64,000 nucleotides of DNA from Prionace glauca (taxonomy: Eukaryota > Chordata > Chondrichthyes > Carcharhiniformes > Carcharhinidae): NCBI GenBank assembly GCA_037974335.1, contig CM075726.1, positions 8,878,389 to 8,942,388 of the forward strand, given 5' to 3'. Shown piece by piece: positions 19,967-29,846 of the stretch. Numbering within the stretch: position 1 is the stretch's first letter; each line of letters opens with the position of its first letter. The position numbers were made by a program, and so were the translations under genes. The notes beneath the pieces are model-generated. The model searched no databases, was not told the DNA's origin, and saw only the letters and a list, made by a program, of their open reading frames with translations.

Positions 19967-20660
19967 TGTTCAAGATTATGAGGGGCATGGACAGAGTGGA
20001 TAGGGCGGCACGGTAGCACAGTGGTTAGCACTGCTGCTTCACAGCTCCAGGGTCCTGGGTTCGATTCCCGGCTCGGGTCACTGCCTGTGTGGAGTTTGCA
20101 CATTCTCCTCGTGTCTGCGTGGGTTTTCTCCGGGTGCTCCGGTTTCCTCCTACAGTCCAAAGATGTGCGGGTTAGGTTCATTGGCTATGCTAAAATTGCC
20201 CCTTGGTGTCCTGGGATGTGTAGGTTAGAGGGATTAGCAGGTAAATGTGTAGGGATATGGGAATAGGGTCTGGGTGGGATTGTGTTCGGTGCAGACTCGA
20301 TGGGCCGAAGGGCCTGTTTCTGCACTGTAGGGTTCTATCTATAAAAGGGAGTAGCTGTTCCCCTTACGAGGGGACATGAGTTAGAAGTGAGGGGTGGGAG
20401 GTTTAGGGGGGGTTTGAGGAAAAACCTTTTTACCCAGAGGGTGGTGAGGGTCTGGAATGCACTGCGTGGGAGGGCAGTGGAGGGGGAATGCTTCATGTCC
20501 TTTAAAAAGTACCTGGGTGAGTACTTGGCACACCATAACCTTCCAGGCTATGGGCCAAGTGCTGGCAATGGGATTGGGTGGGCAGGTCAGGGTCTTTCAT
20601 GCATCGGTACAGACTCGATGGGCCGAAGGGCCTCTTCTGCACTGTAGGATTCTATGATTC
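19967..20660 (+). mobile_element. LINE fragment (ORF2 C-terminus and tail), split by a SINE
   Basis: ATGGACAGAGTGGATAG at 19987 continues after the SINE as AAAAGGGAGTAGCTGTTCCC. It encodes FTQRVVRVWNALRGRAVEGE and ends GATGGGCCGAAGGGCCTCTT, TTCTATGATTCTG. Confidence 0.75.
20002..20338 (+). mobile_element. V-SINE/HE1-like SINE, full length
   Basis: Near-consensus copy: AGGGCGGCACGGTAGCACAG head, GGTTCGATTCCCGGCTCGGG, central domain and GGGCCGAAGGGCCTGTTTC tail. Confidence 0.92.
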
Positions 20661-21140
20661 TGTGAAAATTCACTGGGTTGATCCCGGGTATAAAGGGATT
20701 TTCTTATGAGGAGAGGTTGAGTCGGTTGGGTCTGTACTCGTTGGAGTTTAGAAGAATGAGAGGCCACCTTATTGGATCATTTCAGTTTCTCAGGGGGTTG
20801 ACAGGGTCGATGTTGAGAGGTTCTTTCCCTTTGTGGGAGAGTCTGGGACCAGAGGACAGAGTCTCAAAGTGAGGGGGTCGCCCATTTTAGACAGAGACGA
20901 GGAGGAATTTCTTCTCTCAGGAGGGAGTGAATCTGTGGAGCTCTCTCCTGCAGAATGCTGTAGAGTTTGGGGTGCTAAGTAGGTTCAAGGCTGAGATAGA
21001 GAGATTTATAATCACTCAGGGAATTGAGAGTTATGGGGATAAGATGGGAAAGTGGAGTTGAGGATTTTCACATCGGATCAGTCATGGTCCCGTGGAAAGG
21101 CAGAGCAGACTGGATATGGCGAATGGCTAACTTTCGCTCC
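20661..21140 (+). mobile_element. Old LINE C-terminal fragment and tail
   Basis: IPGIKGFSYEERLSRLGLYSLEFRRMRGHLIGSF and TTTCTTCTCTCAGGAGGGAG; ends in a decayed tail at about 21140. Confidence 0.65.
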
Positions 21141-22546
21141 TACGTCCAAAGCCCCATTTTCCTGAGTGTGGTATCAAGGATCCCTACACAACTGGAGTCA
21201 ATGATTCAGCACCATTCGCAACTCCTCAGATACTGAAACAGTCCCAAATGCAGCAAAACCTGGACAATGTCCTATTGTATAAAGGTTAATCAGGGAAAGT
21301 GGACGGCCCATTAGTGACCATGGGGACAACCTGTGTGTGAAACTTCAGGACTTTGGAAGGGTGATTTAAATCAATATTCTCATTGGTCTTCACTCAGGAA
21401 AAGGAGAATGTAGGTATGGAAAAGGGACTGTGAGGACATTGCACAGTTTAATATCGGAAATGAGGAGGTTCTGACAGGCTTAAAAATGGACAAACTTCCA
21501 GGCCCGGATGAATTGCATCCCAGGCTGCTATAGGAGGCAAGGCAGGAAATTCTAGGGACTCTTACTCAAAATTTTAGTTCTTCTCTGGCCACGGGGAGGT
21601 GCCAGAGGACTAGAGGACGGCTAATGTGGTTCCACTTTTCAAGAGGGATGGTAAAAATGAACTCAGAAATTACAGACCAGTGAGTCTCACATCAGCGACA
21701 GAGAAACTATTGGAGAAAATTCTGAAGCAGAGAATTAATCTCCACTTGGAAAGGTTTGGGTTAATTAGGGATAGTCGGTATGGCTTTATCCGAAAGAGGC
21801 CATGCCTAAGAAATTCATTCAAAATTTTCAAAAATGTGATCAAGTGTGTGGATCAGGGAAATTGATGTAACTCATATGGATTTTAGCAAAGCCTTTGACA
21901 AGGTCCCATGTGGGAGACTGATTGGGAAGTTTGACGCACACGGACTTTAGGAAAACTTGGTGAGATGGATTCAAAGCTGGCTCAGTAATAGGACACAGAG
22001 GTAGTGTTGGAAGGCTGTTTGAATGATTAGAAGCGGGGTTTAGTGGTGTACCACAAGGTTCAATGCTGGGAACTGTATTATTTGTTATATACATCAGTGA
22101 TGTAGATGAGAATGTGGGGGAGTGATCAACCAGTTTGTAGCTAACACCAAGATTGGTAGGATGATTAATAGTGAAGAATGTGGTCATAGATTACAGGAAG
22201 GTGGGGCTGTCAGATGGACAGAGCAGTGATAGGTGGTGTTTAACCCTGATAAGTGCGAGGTGATGCACTTTGGAAGAAGTAAGAGGACAAAGGAATATTT
22301 AATGAATGGCAGGACACGAGGAAGCTCAGAGGAACAGAAGGATCCTGGGGCACTTATTCACAGATCCTGGAAGATGGCGGAACAGGTGAATAGGATAGTT
22401 AAAGGGCAAATGGGACAGTTGCTTTTATCAGTCATGGCACAGAGTATAAGAGTAAGGAGGTAATGGAAGAGTTGTACAGAGTGTTGGTGAGGCTACAGCT
22501 GGAGAACTCTGTGCAGTTCTGATCGCCACATTATCGGAAGGATATT

Positions 22547-22922
22547 GCTTCGGGAGTTGCCTACTGCTTCGTGTCGTTGGTGTGCGTAAACTGGACCATC
22601 TCGAGGGCATCATGGCAGCTCAGAGACTATCTCTGTTACTGTGCGGACACATGGAGTTGGGCCTGTGTCCGTGGGAGTTTGCGCGTTCTCCACGTGGTTG
22701 CGTGGGTTTCCTCCGGGTGCTCCGGTTTCCTCCCACACCCCAAAAATGTGCTTTTAGGCTGATTGATTGGGTAACAAATTGTCCCTATATTGGACCTCCC
22801 TGATCCTCACACATTAGGCATTAGAGTCATGAATAGGTCACTGACAATGGGACGGCGGCGCGGGCTCGTTGGGCCGAAGGGCCTGTTTCCCGTGTTGTGT
22901 TGTTCTTTGTTCTTTGTTTTTT
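22547..22922 (+). mobile_element. SINE-C, nearly full length
   Basis: It starts GCTTCGGGAGTTGCCTACTG, has a V-SINE-like centre (TTTCCTCCGGGTGCTCCGG), then TTAGGCTGATTGATTGGGTA, CAATGGGACGGCGGCGCGGG, GGGCCGAAGGGCCTGTTTCC and a TTCTTTGTTCTTTG tail. I see no clear tRNA A and B boxes in the head. Splits the old LINE between GAAGGATATT and GATGTGATTG. Confidence 0.8.
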
Positions 22923-23335
22923 GATGTGATTGCCCTGGAGGGGGTGCAGCGGAGATTCGCGGGGATGCTGCCTGGGATGGAACAATTGAGCCACAGGAGA
23001 GACTGGAGAAGCTTGGATTGTTTTATCTGAAGTAGAGAAGGCTGAGGGGGGGATATGATTGAGGTGTATAAAGATTATGCAAGGTACGGACAGGGTGAGT
23101 AGGGAACAGCTGTTCCCATCGGGTGAGGGATCAATCACGAGGCGATACAGTTTTAGGGCGAGGGGAGATTCAGAGGGGATTTGTGATTTTGTTTTCACTC
23201 AGAGGGTGGTGGAAATCTGGAATGCGCTGTCTGCAAAGGTCATGAAGGCTTACAGTCTTTAAAAAATATTTAGACGAGCACTTGAAACATCAGAACATTC
23301 AAGGATATGACACAAGTGCAGGAAAACGGGGACCT

Positions 23336-23686
23336 AGGGCGGCACGGTAGCACAGTGGTTAGCACTGCTGCTTCACAGCTCCAGGGTCCTGGGTTCGATT
23401 CCCGGCTCAGGTCACTGCCTGTGTGGAGTTTGCACATTCTCCTCGTGTCTGCGTGGGTTTTCTCCGGGTGCTCCGGTTTCCTCCCACAGTCCAAAGGTGT
23501 GCGGGTTAGGTTCATTGGCTATGCTAAAATTGCCCCTTAGTGTCCTGGGATGTGTAGGTTAGAGGGATTAGCAGGTAAATGTGTAGGGATATGGGGATAG
23601 GGTCTGGGTGGGATTGTGTTCGGTGCAGACTCGATGGGCCGAAGGGCCTGTTTCTGCACTGTAGGGTTCTATGTAGGGTTCTATGG
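23336..23686 (+). mobile_element. V-SINE/HE1-like SINE, full length
   Basis: Same family and quality as the copy at 20002. The end carries a duplicated TAGGGTTCTATG. Confidence 0.92.
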
Positions 23687-23943
23687 TTTAGTGGGAGTTA
23701 TTGTTGGTCTAGACTCCATGGGTCGAAGAGCTGTTTCTGTTCTGTGTGACTCTGGGAGGGGACTGAAGCATAATTTTTATATCTTCCTCTTTCTAGTCTC
23801 ACAGATAATGTCCAGTCATCTGCTTCTCTATTAGCACAGTGACAGTCTGATGTTAACTGGGCTGAATTAGTGTAATCATGAGGTACGCTGCTTCACGGTT
23901 CAGCATCTCACTTCAACTCTTTGTCTCTTCTCTTTGCTCTCAG

Positions 23944-24327
23944 GCCCACCCACCATCGTCAACATGTCCATCCAAGCCATTAATGACACACAGTTTACCC
24001 TCTTGTGTCTGGCCAGAGGGGAACCCACCCCGAACATCGTGTGGATCGACCCCCAGAACAACAGCCTCCCCATCAATGGCAGTGACACGCCAGTGAGGCC
24101 AGGTCCAGGGCAGTACCAGGTTCTGGGGGAATTACATGGCCCAAAGCTTGGTGGGAACTACACCTGCAAGGCCACCAACAACCGGGGCAACGTCACCCAC
24201 ATCATCTACTTCACCGGCCTCAGTCAGGGCCACCTTCTGCTGAAGGTTATCATCGGAGTTTTGGTCGGGAGCCTCGTTTTGATAATCCTGATTGTTATTG
24301 TTCTGGTGATGCGGTGGAGAAAGATCG
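23944..24327 (+). CDS. SIGLEC15-like: SIGLEC15-like gene, exon 3: Ig C2-set domain and transmembrane segment
   Basis: This exon gives residues 150-277. The acceptor is TTTGCTCTCAG|GC and the donor G|GTAAGG at 24328; both are phase 1. The domain opens PPTIVNMSIQ, has C171 in LLCLARGEPTPNIVW with W183, and closes with GNYTCKATNNRGN (C224). Human Siglec-15, as remembered, has APRIVNISVL, LCTAEGEPPPALAW and GRYTCTAANSLGR at the same places, which is the strongest evidence for orthology. Six sequons are visible (N156, N163, N189, N194, N221, N232). A hydrophobic stretch at about 247-272 is the membrane anchor and is followed by RWRK, the stop-transfer signal. K250 lies at its outer edge; mammalian Siglec-15 has a membrane lysine that recruits DAP12, but nearer mid-membrane. 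If the donor is not used, the frame ends after GKAIYN at 24347. Confidence 0.9.
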
Positions 24328-24370
24328 GTAAGGCCATTTATAATTGAATGTTTTACATTGGGTTCAATGA

Positions 24371-24376
24371 AATAAA
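24371..24376 (+). terminator. Possible intronic polyadenylation signal after exon 3
   Basis: AATAAA lies 24 bases beyond the TGA reached if the exon 3 donor is not used, and a GTGTGTG stretch follows. Cleavage here would give a membrane-anchored form of 283 residues whose tail is only RWRKIGKAIYN. Seen in sequence; use is inference. Confidence 0.3.
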
Positions 24377-24454
24377 AGTGTGTGATTTGGGTGCCATGTA
24401 ACTTTACAAAGGATAGCAGGTCCCCAACATGGGGTACACAAGAATCTAAAGATC

Positions 24455-24784
24455 AAAAGGTGATTGGTTAACACTGCTGCCTCACAGCACCAGGAGTCTG
24501 CGTTCGAATCCCGGCTCGGGTCACTGCCTGTACAGAGTTTGCACGTTCTCCCCATGTCTGCATGGGTTTCTTCCGGGTGCTCTGACTTCCTCCCACAGTC
24601 CAAAGATGTGCGGGTTAAATGGATTGGTCATGCTAAATTACCCCTTATTGTCTCGGGATATGTAGGTTAGAGGGATTAGTGGGGTAAATATGTGGGATTA
24701 CGGGGATCGGGCCTGGATGGGATTAATGCCAGTGCAGATTCGATGGGCCAAATGGCCTCCTACTGCACTGTAGGGATTCTATAA
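24455..24784 (+). mobile_element. V-SINE/HE1-like SINE
   Basis: GTTAACACTGCTGCCTCACA head, GTTCGAATCCCGGCTCGGG, central domain, GATGGGCCAAATGGCCTCCT and TAGGGATTCTATAA end. Lies in intron 3. Confidence 0.85.
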
Positions 24785-24814
24785 AAGGGAACAAGGAATG
24801 AGAAGCCGAGGGCA

Positions 24815-25170
24815 AGTCAGCATGGTGAGTGATTTAGAGGGAACTTCCAGGCGATAGAGGTTATGGGTTTGAAAGGTGCTGTCGAAGGAACCTTGCTCTG
24901 TTGCTGTTGTGTAGAGGGCACACACACGGCTGCCAATGTGCATTGGTGGTGGAGGAAAATGTTAAAGGTGGTGAATGGGGGTGCCAATCAAGTGGGGCTG
25001 CTTTGTCCTGGATGGTGTTGAGCTTCTTGAGTGTTGTTGGAGTTGCTCCCATCGAGGCGAGTGGGGAACATTCCCTCACACTCCCGACTTGTGTCTTGTA
25101 GATGATGGACAGGCTTCGGGGAGTCAGGAGGTGAGTTACTCACCGCAGGATTCCCAGCCTCCTTGTGTAG
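24815..25170 (-). mobile_element. LINE ORF2 C-terminal fragment, non-A/B/C/D clade
   Basis: The minus strand reads SPLASMGATPTTLKKLNTIQDKAAPL, the degenerate form of a LINE ORF2 C-terminal phrase (SPLAW...LKKLDTIQDKAARLIG). Antisense to the host gene in intron 3. Confidence 0.65.
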
Positions 25171-25274
25171 CTGCTTTGTTTATATGGCTGATTCACTGAT
25201 AAACATTCATATGTGACATTTGACCACAACGAAATCTTTAATGATTAAATATTTTGTGTTCTTTCTTCCTTCAG

Positions 25275-25305
25275 GATCGGTAACATTTAACCAAAACACT
25301 AAAAG
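25275..25305 (+). CDS. SIGLEC15-like: SIGLEC15-like gene, exon 4: short cytoplasmic exon
   Basis: This is a 31-base exon between a strong acceptor (TTTCTTCCTTCAG at 25274) and a GTACG donor at 25306. It enters in phase 1 and leaves in phase 2, encoding GSVTFNQNTK plus two bases of an arginine codon. Tiny cytoplasmic exons are usual in siglec and other Ig-receptor genes. The call rests on its splice sites, the open frame and the fact that it joins exon 3 to exon 5 in frame. It has no recognisable motif. Confidence 0.65.
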
Positions 25306-25477
25306 GTACGATTCCACAATCCCACCTTTGCTGTTAAAGTTTTAATAAGTTTTCTTTGAGCATCAGAATAATGAAACTTTATGTCTAATTCATGTTTAAT
25401 TTGCGAACAGTTTGTTAGTTGTGATCACAGAAATAATATCCTTCCATGAAGGTCAGCATTTGTTGCACATCCCTAAT

Positions 25478-26165
25478 TTTTTTATTCATCTATGGGACGT
25501 GGGTATCGCTGGCTGGGCCAGCATTTACTGCCCATCACTGGTTACCCTTGAAACTGAGTGGTTTGCTGGGCCATTTCAGAGGGCAACTGAGAATCAACCA
25601 CATTACTGTGGCTCTGGAGTCACATGTAGGCCAGACTGGGTAAGGATGGCAGATTTCCTTCTCTAAAGGATATTAATGAATCAGATGGTTTTTTCCAACA
25701 ATTGACAATGGTTCCATGGTCATCAGTCAGCTCTTAATTCCAGATATTTTTTATTGAATTCAAATTCCATCATCTGTTGTGGTGGGATTGGAACCCATTA
25801 GTTGAGTTCCTGGATTAATAATCCAGTGATAATACCTCTAGGCCATCACCTCACCCAATTGAGTGTCTTGCTATTCAGAGGGCAGTTAATATCAGCCAGA
25901 GGGATGTAAATCTAGAGTCACATATAGGCTAGACCAGGTAAAGATGGCAGATTTCCTTCCCTGAAGACCATTAGTGAATGAGGTGAGACGATGATAGTTG
26001 TCACGGTCACCATTATTAAAACTAGCTTCACACTACGCAGTTATTACTTTCATTTAAGTTCACCATCTGCTGTGGTGGGATTTGAACCTATGTCCCCAGG
26101 CATTAGGCTGGGTCTCCGGGTTACTGGAGCCTAGTGACGTTACCCCACTAGCCACTGTCTTACCC
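25478..26165 (-). mobile_element. Two Deu-domain-like SINEs in tandem
   Basis: Copy 1 at 25478-25855 and copy 2 at about 25858-26165. Both read on the minus strand with GGTTC/GGTTCAAATCCCACC-like box B and the CTGCCATCTTTACCTGGTCT type core. Copy 2 is shorter and more diverged. Confidence 0.7.
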
Positions 26166-26249
26166 AAAGAGTTCTTTACAATCCTCTGGTTCTCATGGGG
26201 ATACAGCTCCCTGCTTTCACCAATCAGCTGGTACAATGGGACATCTGAA

Positions 26250-26430
26250 AGAGAGGGTGATTCAATAAGATCATTCGAAAGGGGATTGGATAAATACTTG
26301 AAGAGGAAAATGAGAGATCCAGGAGGAAGGTGTAGGTGGAAGTGGGATTCTAATTGGACAATCTTTCAAAAAGCTAGCACATGCACAATGGGCTCAATGG
26401 TCACAATTCATTGGCCCCTATTGGATGAAT
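26250..26430 (+). mobile_element. LINE 3' end fragment
   Basis: GGGGATTGGATAAATACTTG and a CAATGGGCTCAATGGTC tail. Confidence 0.45.
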
Positions 26431-26431
26431 C

Positions 26432-26812
26432 ATAGCATAAGAACATAAGAAATAGGAGCAGAAGATGGCCATTCAGCCCCTCGAGCCTGCACCCCTACAC
26501 AATAAGATCAAGTGTGTATTCTTAGCTCCACTTCCCTGGCTCCCCCCCCCCCCCCCGATTACTCTTAACTCCCTTTGCAATCAGATGTCTAACTCAGCCC
26601 TGAATCTATTCAATAATCCATCCCCCACTGCTGTCTGAGGAAGAGAATTCCAAACACTAACAACCCTCAGAGAAGACATTTTTCCTCATTCCCATCTGAA
26701 ATGGGAGATTCCTTATTTTTAAACTGTGCCCCCTGGTTCTGGGTTCTCGAATGAGGGGAAGCATCCTCCCAGCATCCATCCTGTCAAACCCCCTCACAAT
26801 CTCCCATTTCAG
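26432..26812 (-). mobile_element. Old LINE C-terminal fragment and tail
   Basis: GAACATAAGAAATAGGAGCA tail, a 14-base C-run at 26545-26560, then on the minus strand IREPRTRGHSLKIRNLPFQM and GMRKNVFSEGC. Confidence 0.7.
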
Positions 26813-27240
26813 TAAGGTAACCAATGGCCCCTCTGGAGACTTCCTCAGGGGGTGCCGGGGTGGGAGGAGGTTTAAACCTGCCATTGACAAAGTACCAGCA
26901 GCTGTATAAAAAGGCCCTGAGTGGAGCAGGCAGCTTTGCAGCCTGTTACTGGGAAAGCTCCCTGGTAGAGTGATGGTGACAGGAGCCCCCAATTAACCAA
27001 CACTCCTAATGCCCAGGGGCTGGGAACATTCAATCCTAAAATTCTCCCTCTCATTGTTGAATCCTCTTCACTGAATCACAGAATAGTTACAGTGCAGAAG
27101 GAGACCATTTGGCCCATCGTGTCTACATTGGCTCTTCAAATGAACAATTCACTTAATGCCATATCTCTGCTTTGTTCCCATAAGCCTTTAAATTCTTTCT
27201 CCTCAGATAACACTCCCATTCCCTTTCAAAAGCTTTGATT

Positions 27241-27535
27241 CAATCTGACTCCACCACACTCTCAGACAGTACATTCTAGATCCTAACGACTCACTGTGTG
27301 AATCTGTCTCCACCACACTCTCAGACAGTACATTCCAGATCCTAACCAATCGCTGTGTGAATCTGTCTCCACCACACTCTCAGACAGTACATTCCAGATC
27401 CTAACCATTTGCTGTGTGAATCTGTCTCCACCACACTCTCAGACAGTACATTCCAGATCCTAACCACTCACTGTGTGAATCTGTCTCCACCACACTCTCA
27501 GACAGTACATTCCAGATCCTAACCATTTGCTGTGG
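27241..27535. repeat. 59-bp tandem repeat, about five copies
   Basis: Successive TGTGTGAAT marks at 27295, 27354, 27413 and 27472 are exactly 59 bp apart. The unit (CACCACACTCTCAGACAGTA, CATTCCAGATCCTAACCA) is the conserved C-terminal part of the surrounding LINE. 59 is not a multiple of three, so the frame is lost. Confidence 0.9.
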
Positions 27536-27654
27536 GAGATTTTTTTCCGTCATTTTGTTCTTGCTTCTTTTGTGAATTATCTTAAATCTGTGTCCTTTCA
27601 TTCTTGATCCTTTCTTGAGTGGCAACAATTTCTCTCCACCTACTCTATCCAGAT

Positions 27655-27842
27655 AATCTGGAATTAAAAATCTAATGATGACCATGGAACCATTACTAAC
27701 TGTTATAAAAATCCATCTGGATCACTAATGTTGTTTAGGGAAGGAAATCTGCCATCCTTCCCCAGTCTGACCTACATGTGACTCCAGGGATGGGTAATAA
27801 ATGCTGATCTAGCCAGCGACGTCATGAACAAATGGAAAAAAA
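27655..27842 (+). mobile_element. Deu-domain-like SINE, 3' half
   Basis: ATAATCTGGAATTAAAAATC to AATAAATGCTGATCTAGCCA, A-rich end. Confidence 0.75.
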
Positions 27843-28184
27843 GGTTCCTTCATGATTTTGAACACCGCAATTAAATCTTCTCTCAGCAAAGTCTTCTCCA
27901 AACAAATAGTCCTAATTTCTCCAATCTATCTTTGTCATTGAAGTTTCCCAAGCCTGTAACCATTCTCATGAATTCTCTTAATGTCACCCACTCTCTATCT
28001 CTGCAGTCTCCCTCAGTTTCACAATCCCTCCAGGACCCTGTGTTCCTCTGTTCCTGACTTTGATCCCACGCTCACACCCTCCACTATTGAGGACAGGCTT
28101 TAGCTGTCTCAGACCCCACACTATGAAATCCCCCCTTAAGCCCATTCCCCTACTCCTTTTAAGCTGCTTCTTTGACCCACCTCG

Positions 28185-28497
28185 TAGAATCATAGAATCC
28201 CTGCAGTGCAGAAGGAGATCACTCAGCCTATCAGGTCTGCACCAAGCACAATCTCGCCCTATTCCCACAACCTCATATATTTGCCCTGCTAATCCCCTGA
28301 TACTAAGGTGTTAATTTAGCATGGCCAATCAATCTAACCTGCACATCTTTGAAATGTGGGAGGAAACCAGAGCACCCAGAGGAAACCCATGCAGGCATGG
28401 GGAGAATGTGCAAACTCCACACAGGTGGAATTGAACCTGGGTCCCTGGCGCTGTGAGGCAGCAGTGCTAACCACTGTGCCACCGTGCCGCCCCACCT
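28185..28497 (-). mobile_element. V-SINE/HE1-like SINE, full length
   Basis: Minus strand head GGGGCGGCACGGTGGCACAG, box-B GGTTCAATTCC, tail ending in TTCTATGATTCTACG. Confidence 0.85.
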
Positions 28498-28789
28498 ATT
28501 TGACAAACTTATCATGACCAATCCTGACATCTTCATCTGGATTAACATTGGTTCATTTGGGTGATGTCTTTTGTGAAATGCCTCTTGATGCTTTTCTACA
28601 TTTCACCAATGCAAGTTTGGCGTCATCACCCCTGCCCTAGTTGGGCAGTTTAATGTGTCTCTGGGTCACTGAGGGGGAGTGTTTCATATTGTTATGGATT
28701 CGGTGGCAATTTACTGTGAATATTTGCCAGAATTCTACCACCCTGCCCGCCAAGGAATCAGAGCGGGCGAGGGGTGGACACTGGAAAGG
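28498..28789. other. No feature recognised
   Basis: Intron 4 sequence without a repeat or exon I can support. Confidence 0.3.
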
Positions 28790-28940
28790 ATAGAACAAAG
28801 AACAAAGATAATTACAGCCCTCTAAGCCTTCGCTGACCATGCTACCTGATTGAACTAAAACCCCCTACCCTTCCGGGGACTGTTTCCCTCTATTCCCATC
28901 CTATTCAAGACACCCCTTAATGGACCTTCTGGCCTCGCTC
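28790..28940 (-). mobile_element. LINE 3' end fragment
   Basis: GAACAAAGAACAAAGATAAT then TGACCATGCTACCTGATTGA and CCCCTACCCTTCCGGGGACT on the plus strand, a LINE tail in reverse. Confidence 0.6.
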
Positions 28941-29159
28941 GAGCGAGTAAAGTCCTGCCCAGAGTGTCTGAACATCATAACAGCTATGGTGCTGGCCTTG
29001 TGATGGAGCCGGTGGGTAGAATCCCGACCTCCAGACCACAGGCTTTGGGTGGAAATCCCACCCAGGAGTTATAGATCATGGAAGGAGTGTTCGTAACGCG
29101 GTCCAACTAGCTGATAATCAACAACCTCCCTGCTAGTACCCAAAAGGGAAAGAAGTACA

Positions 29160-29379
29160 TGAGTGTGTGTGTGTATGAGTGTGTGGGCGTGTGTGGGTGT
29201 GTATGGCTGTGTGTGGATGTGTGAGTGAGGGTGTGTGCGTGCATGTGTGTGGGTGTGTATGTGTGTGTGTGGGTGTGTATGTGTGTGTGTGGGTGTGTAT
29301 GTGTGTGTGTGGGTGTGTATGTGTGTGTGTGTATGTGTATGTGTGTGTATGGGTGTGTATGTGTGTGTGTGGGTGTGTA

Positions 29380-29410
<31 letters not shown>

Positions 29411-29775
29411 GGGTGTGTATGTGTGTGTATGGGTGTGTATGTGTGTGTGTGGGTGTGTATGTGTGTGTGTGGGTGTGTATGTGTGTGTGTGTATGTGTAT
29501 GTGTGTGTATGGGTGTGTATGTGTGTGTGTGGGTGTGTATGTGTGTGTGTGGGTGTGTATGTGTGTGTGTGTGTGGGTGTGAATGTGTGTGGGTGTGTAT
29601 GTGTGTGTGTGGGTGTGTATGTGTGTGTGTGGGTGTGTATGTGTGTGTGTGGGTGTGTATGTGTGTGTGTGTGTGGGTGTGTATGTGTGTGTGCATGTGT
29701 ATGTGTATGTGTGTATGTGTGTGTGTGGGTGTGTATGTGTGTGTGAGTGAGGGTGTGTGCGTGTGTATGTGTGAA
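29160..29775. repeat. GT-rich array with 20-bp unit upstream of exon 5
   Basis: The unit is GTGTGTGTGTGGGTGTGTAT, about 25-30 copies with GTAT-rich variants, flanked by less regular GT repeat. It is stop-free in several frames, which explains the long open frames here. It ends 71 bp before exon 5. Confidence 0.97.
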
Positions 29776-29846
29776 AATACGCTAAACAAAATTCTTGTTT
29801 AATTTGATTTTCTTCCTTATAAATGTGTGTTTATCTCTTCCCTTAG

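Larger units (their letters stand above)
21300..23760 (+). mobile_element. Old LINE ORF2 copy split by two SINEs
   Basis: LINE pieces 21300-22546, 22923-23335 and 23687-23760. Readable motifs: NYRPVSLTSATEKLLEKILK, DSRYGFIRKRPCLRNS, a VPQGSMLG-like stretch near 22050 and DKCEVMHFGRSKRTKEYLMN. After the first SINE follow GAGGGGGTGCAGCGGAGATT, FTQRVVEIWNALSAKVM, and after the second a tail CTGTTTCTGTTCTGTGTGAC. Frames are broken. Confidence 0.75.
27061..28050 (-). mobile_element. Old LINE C-terminal fragment with internal 59-bp tandem repeat, split by a SINE
   Basis: Tail at 27065 (TCACAGAATAGTTACAGTGC). ORF2 C-terminus on the minus strand (KKGSRMKGHRFKIIHKRSKN) up to 27654; after the SINE it resumes at 27843 with TTCCTTCATGATTTTGAACA. 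Confidence 0.65.

Noticed and set aside
29133-29802. Long Cys/Val-rich and Thr/His-rich frames
   Set aside because: They are translations of the GT-rich array.
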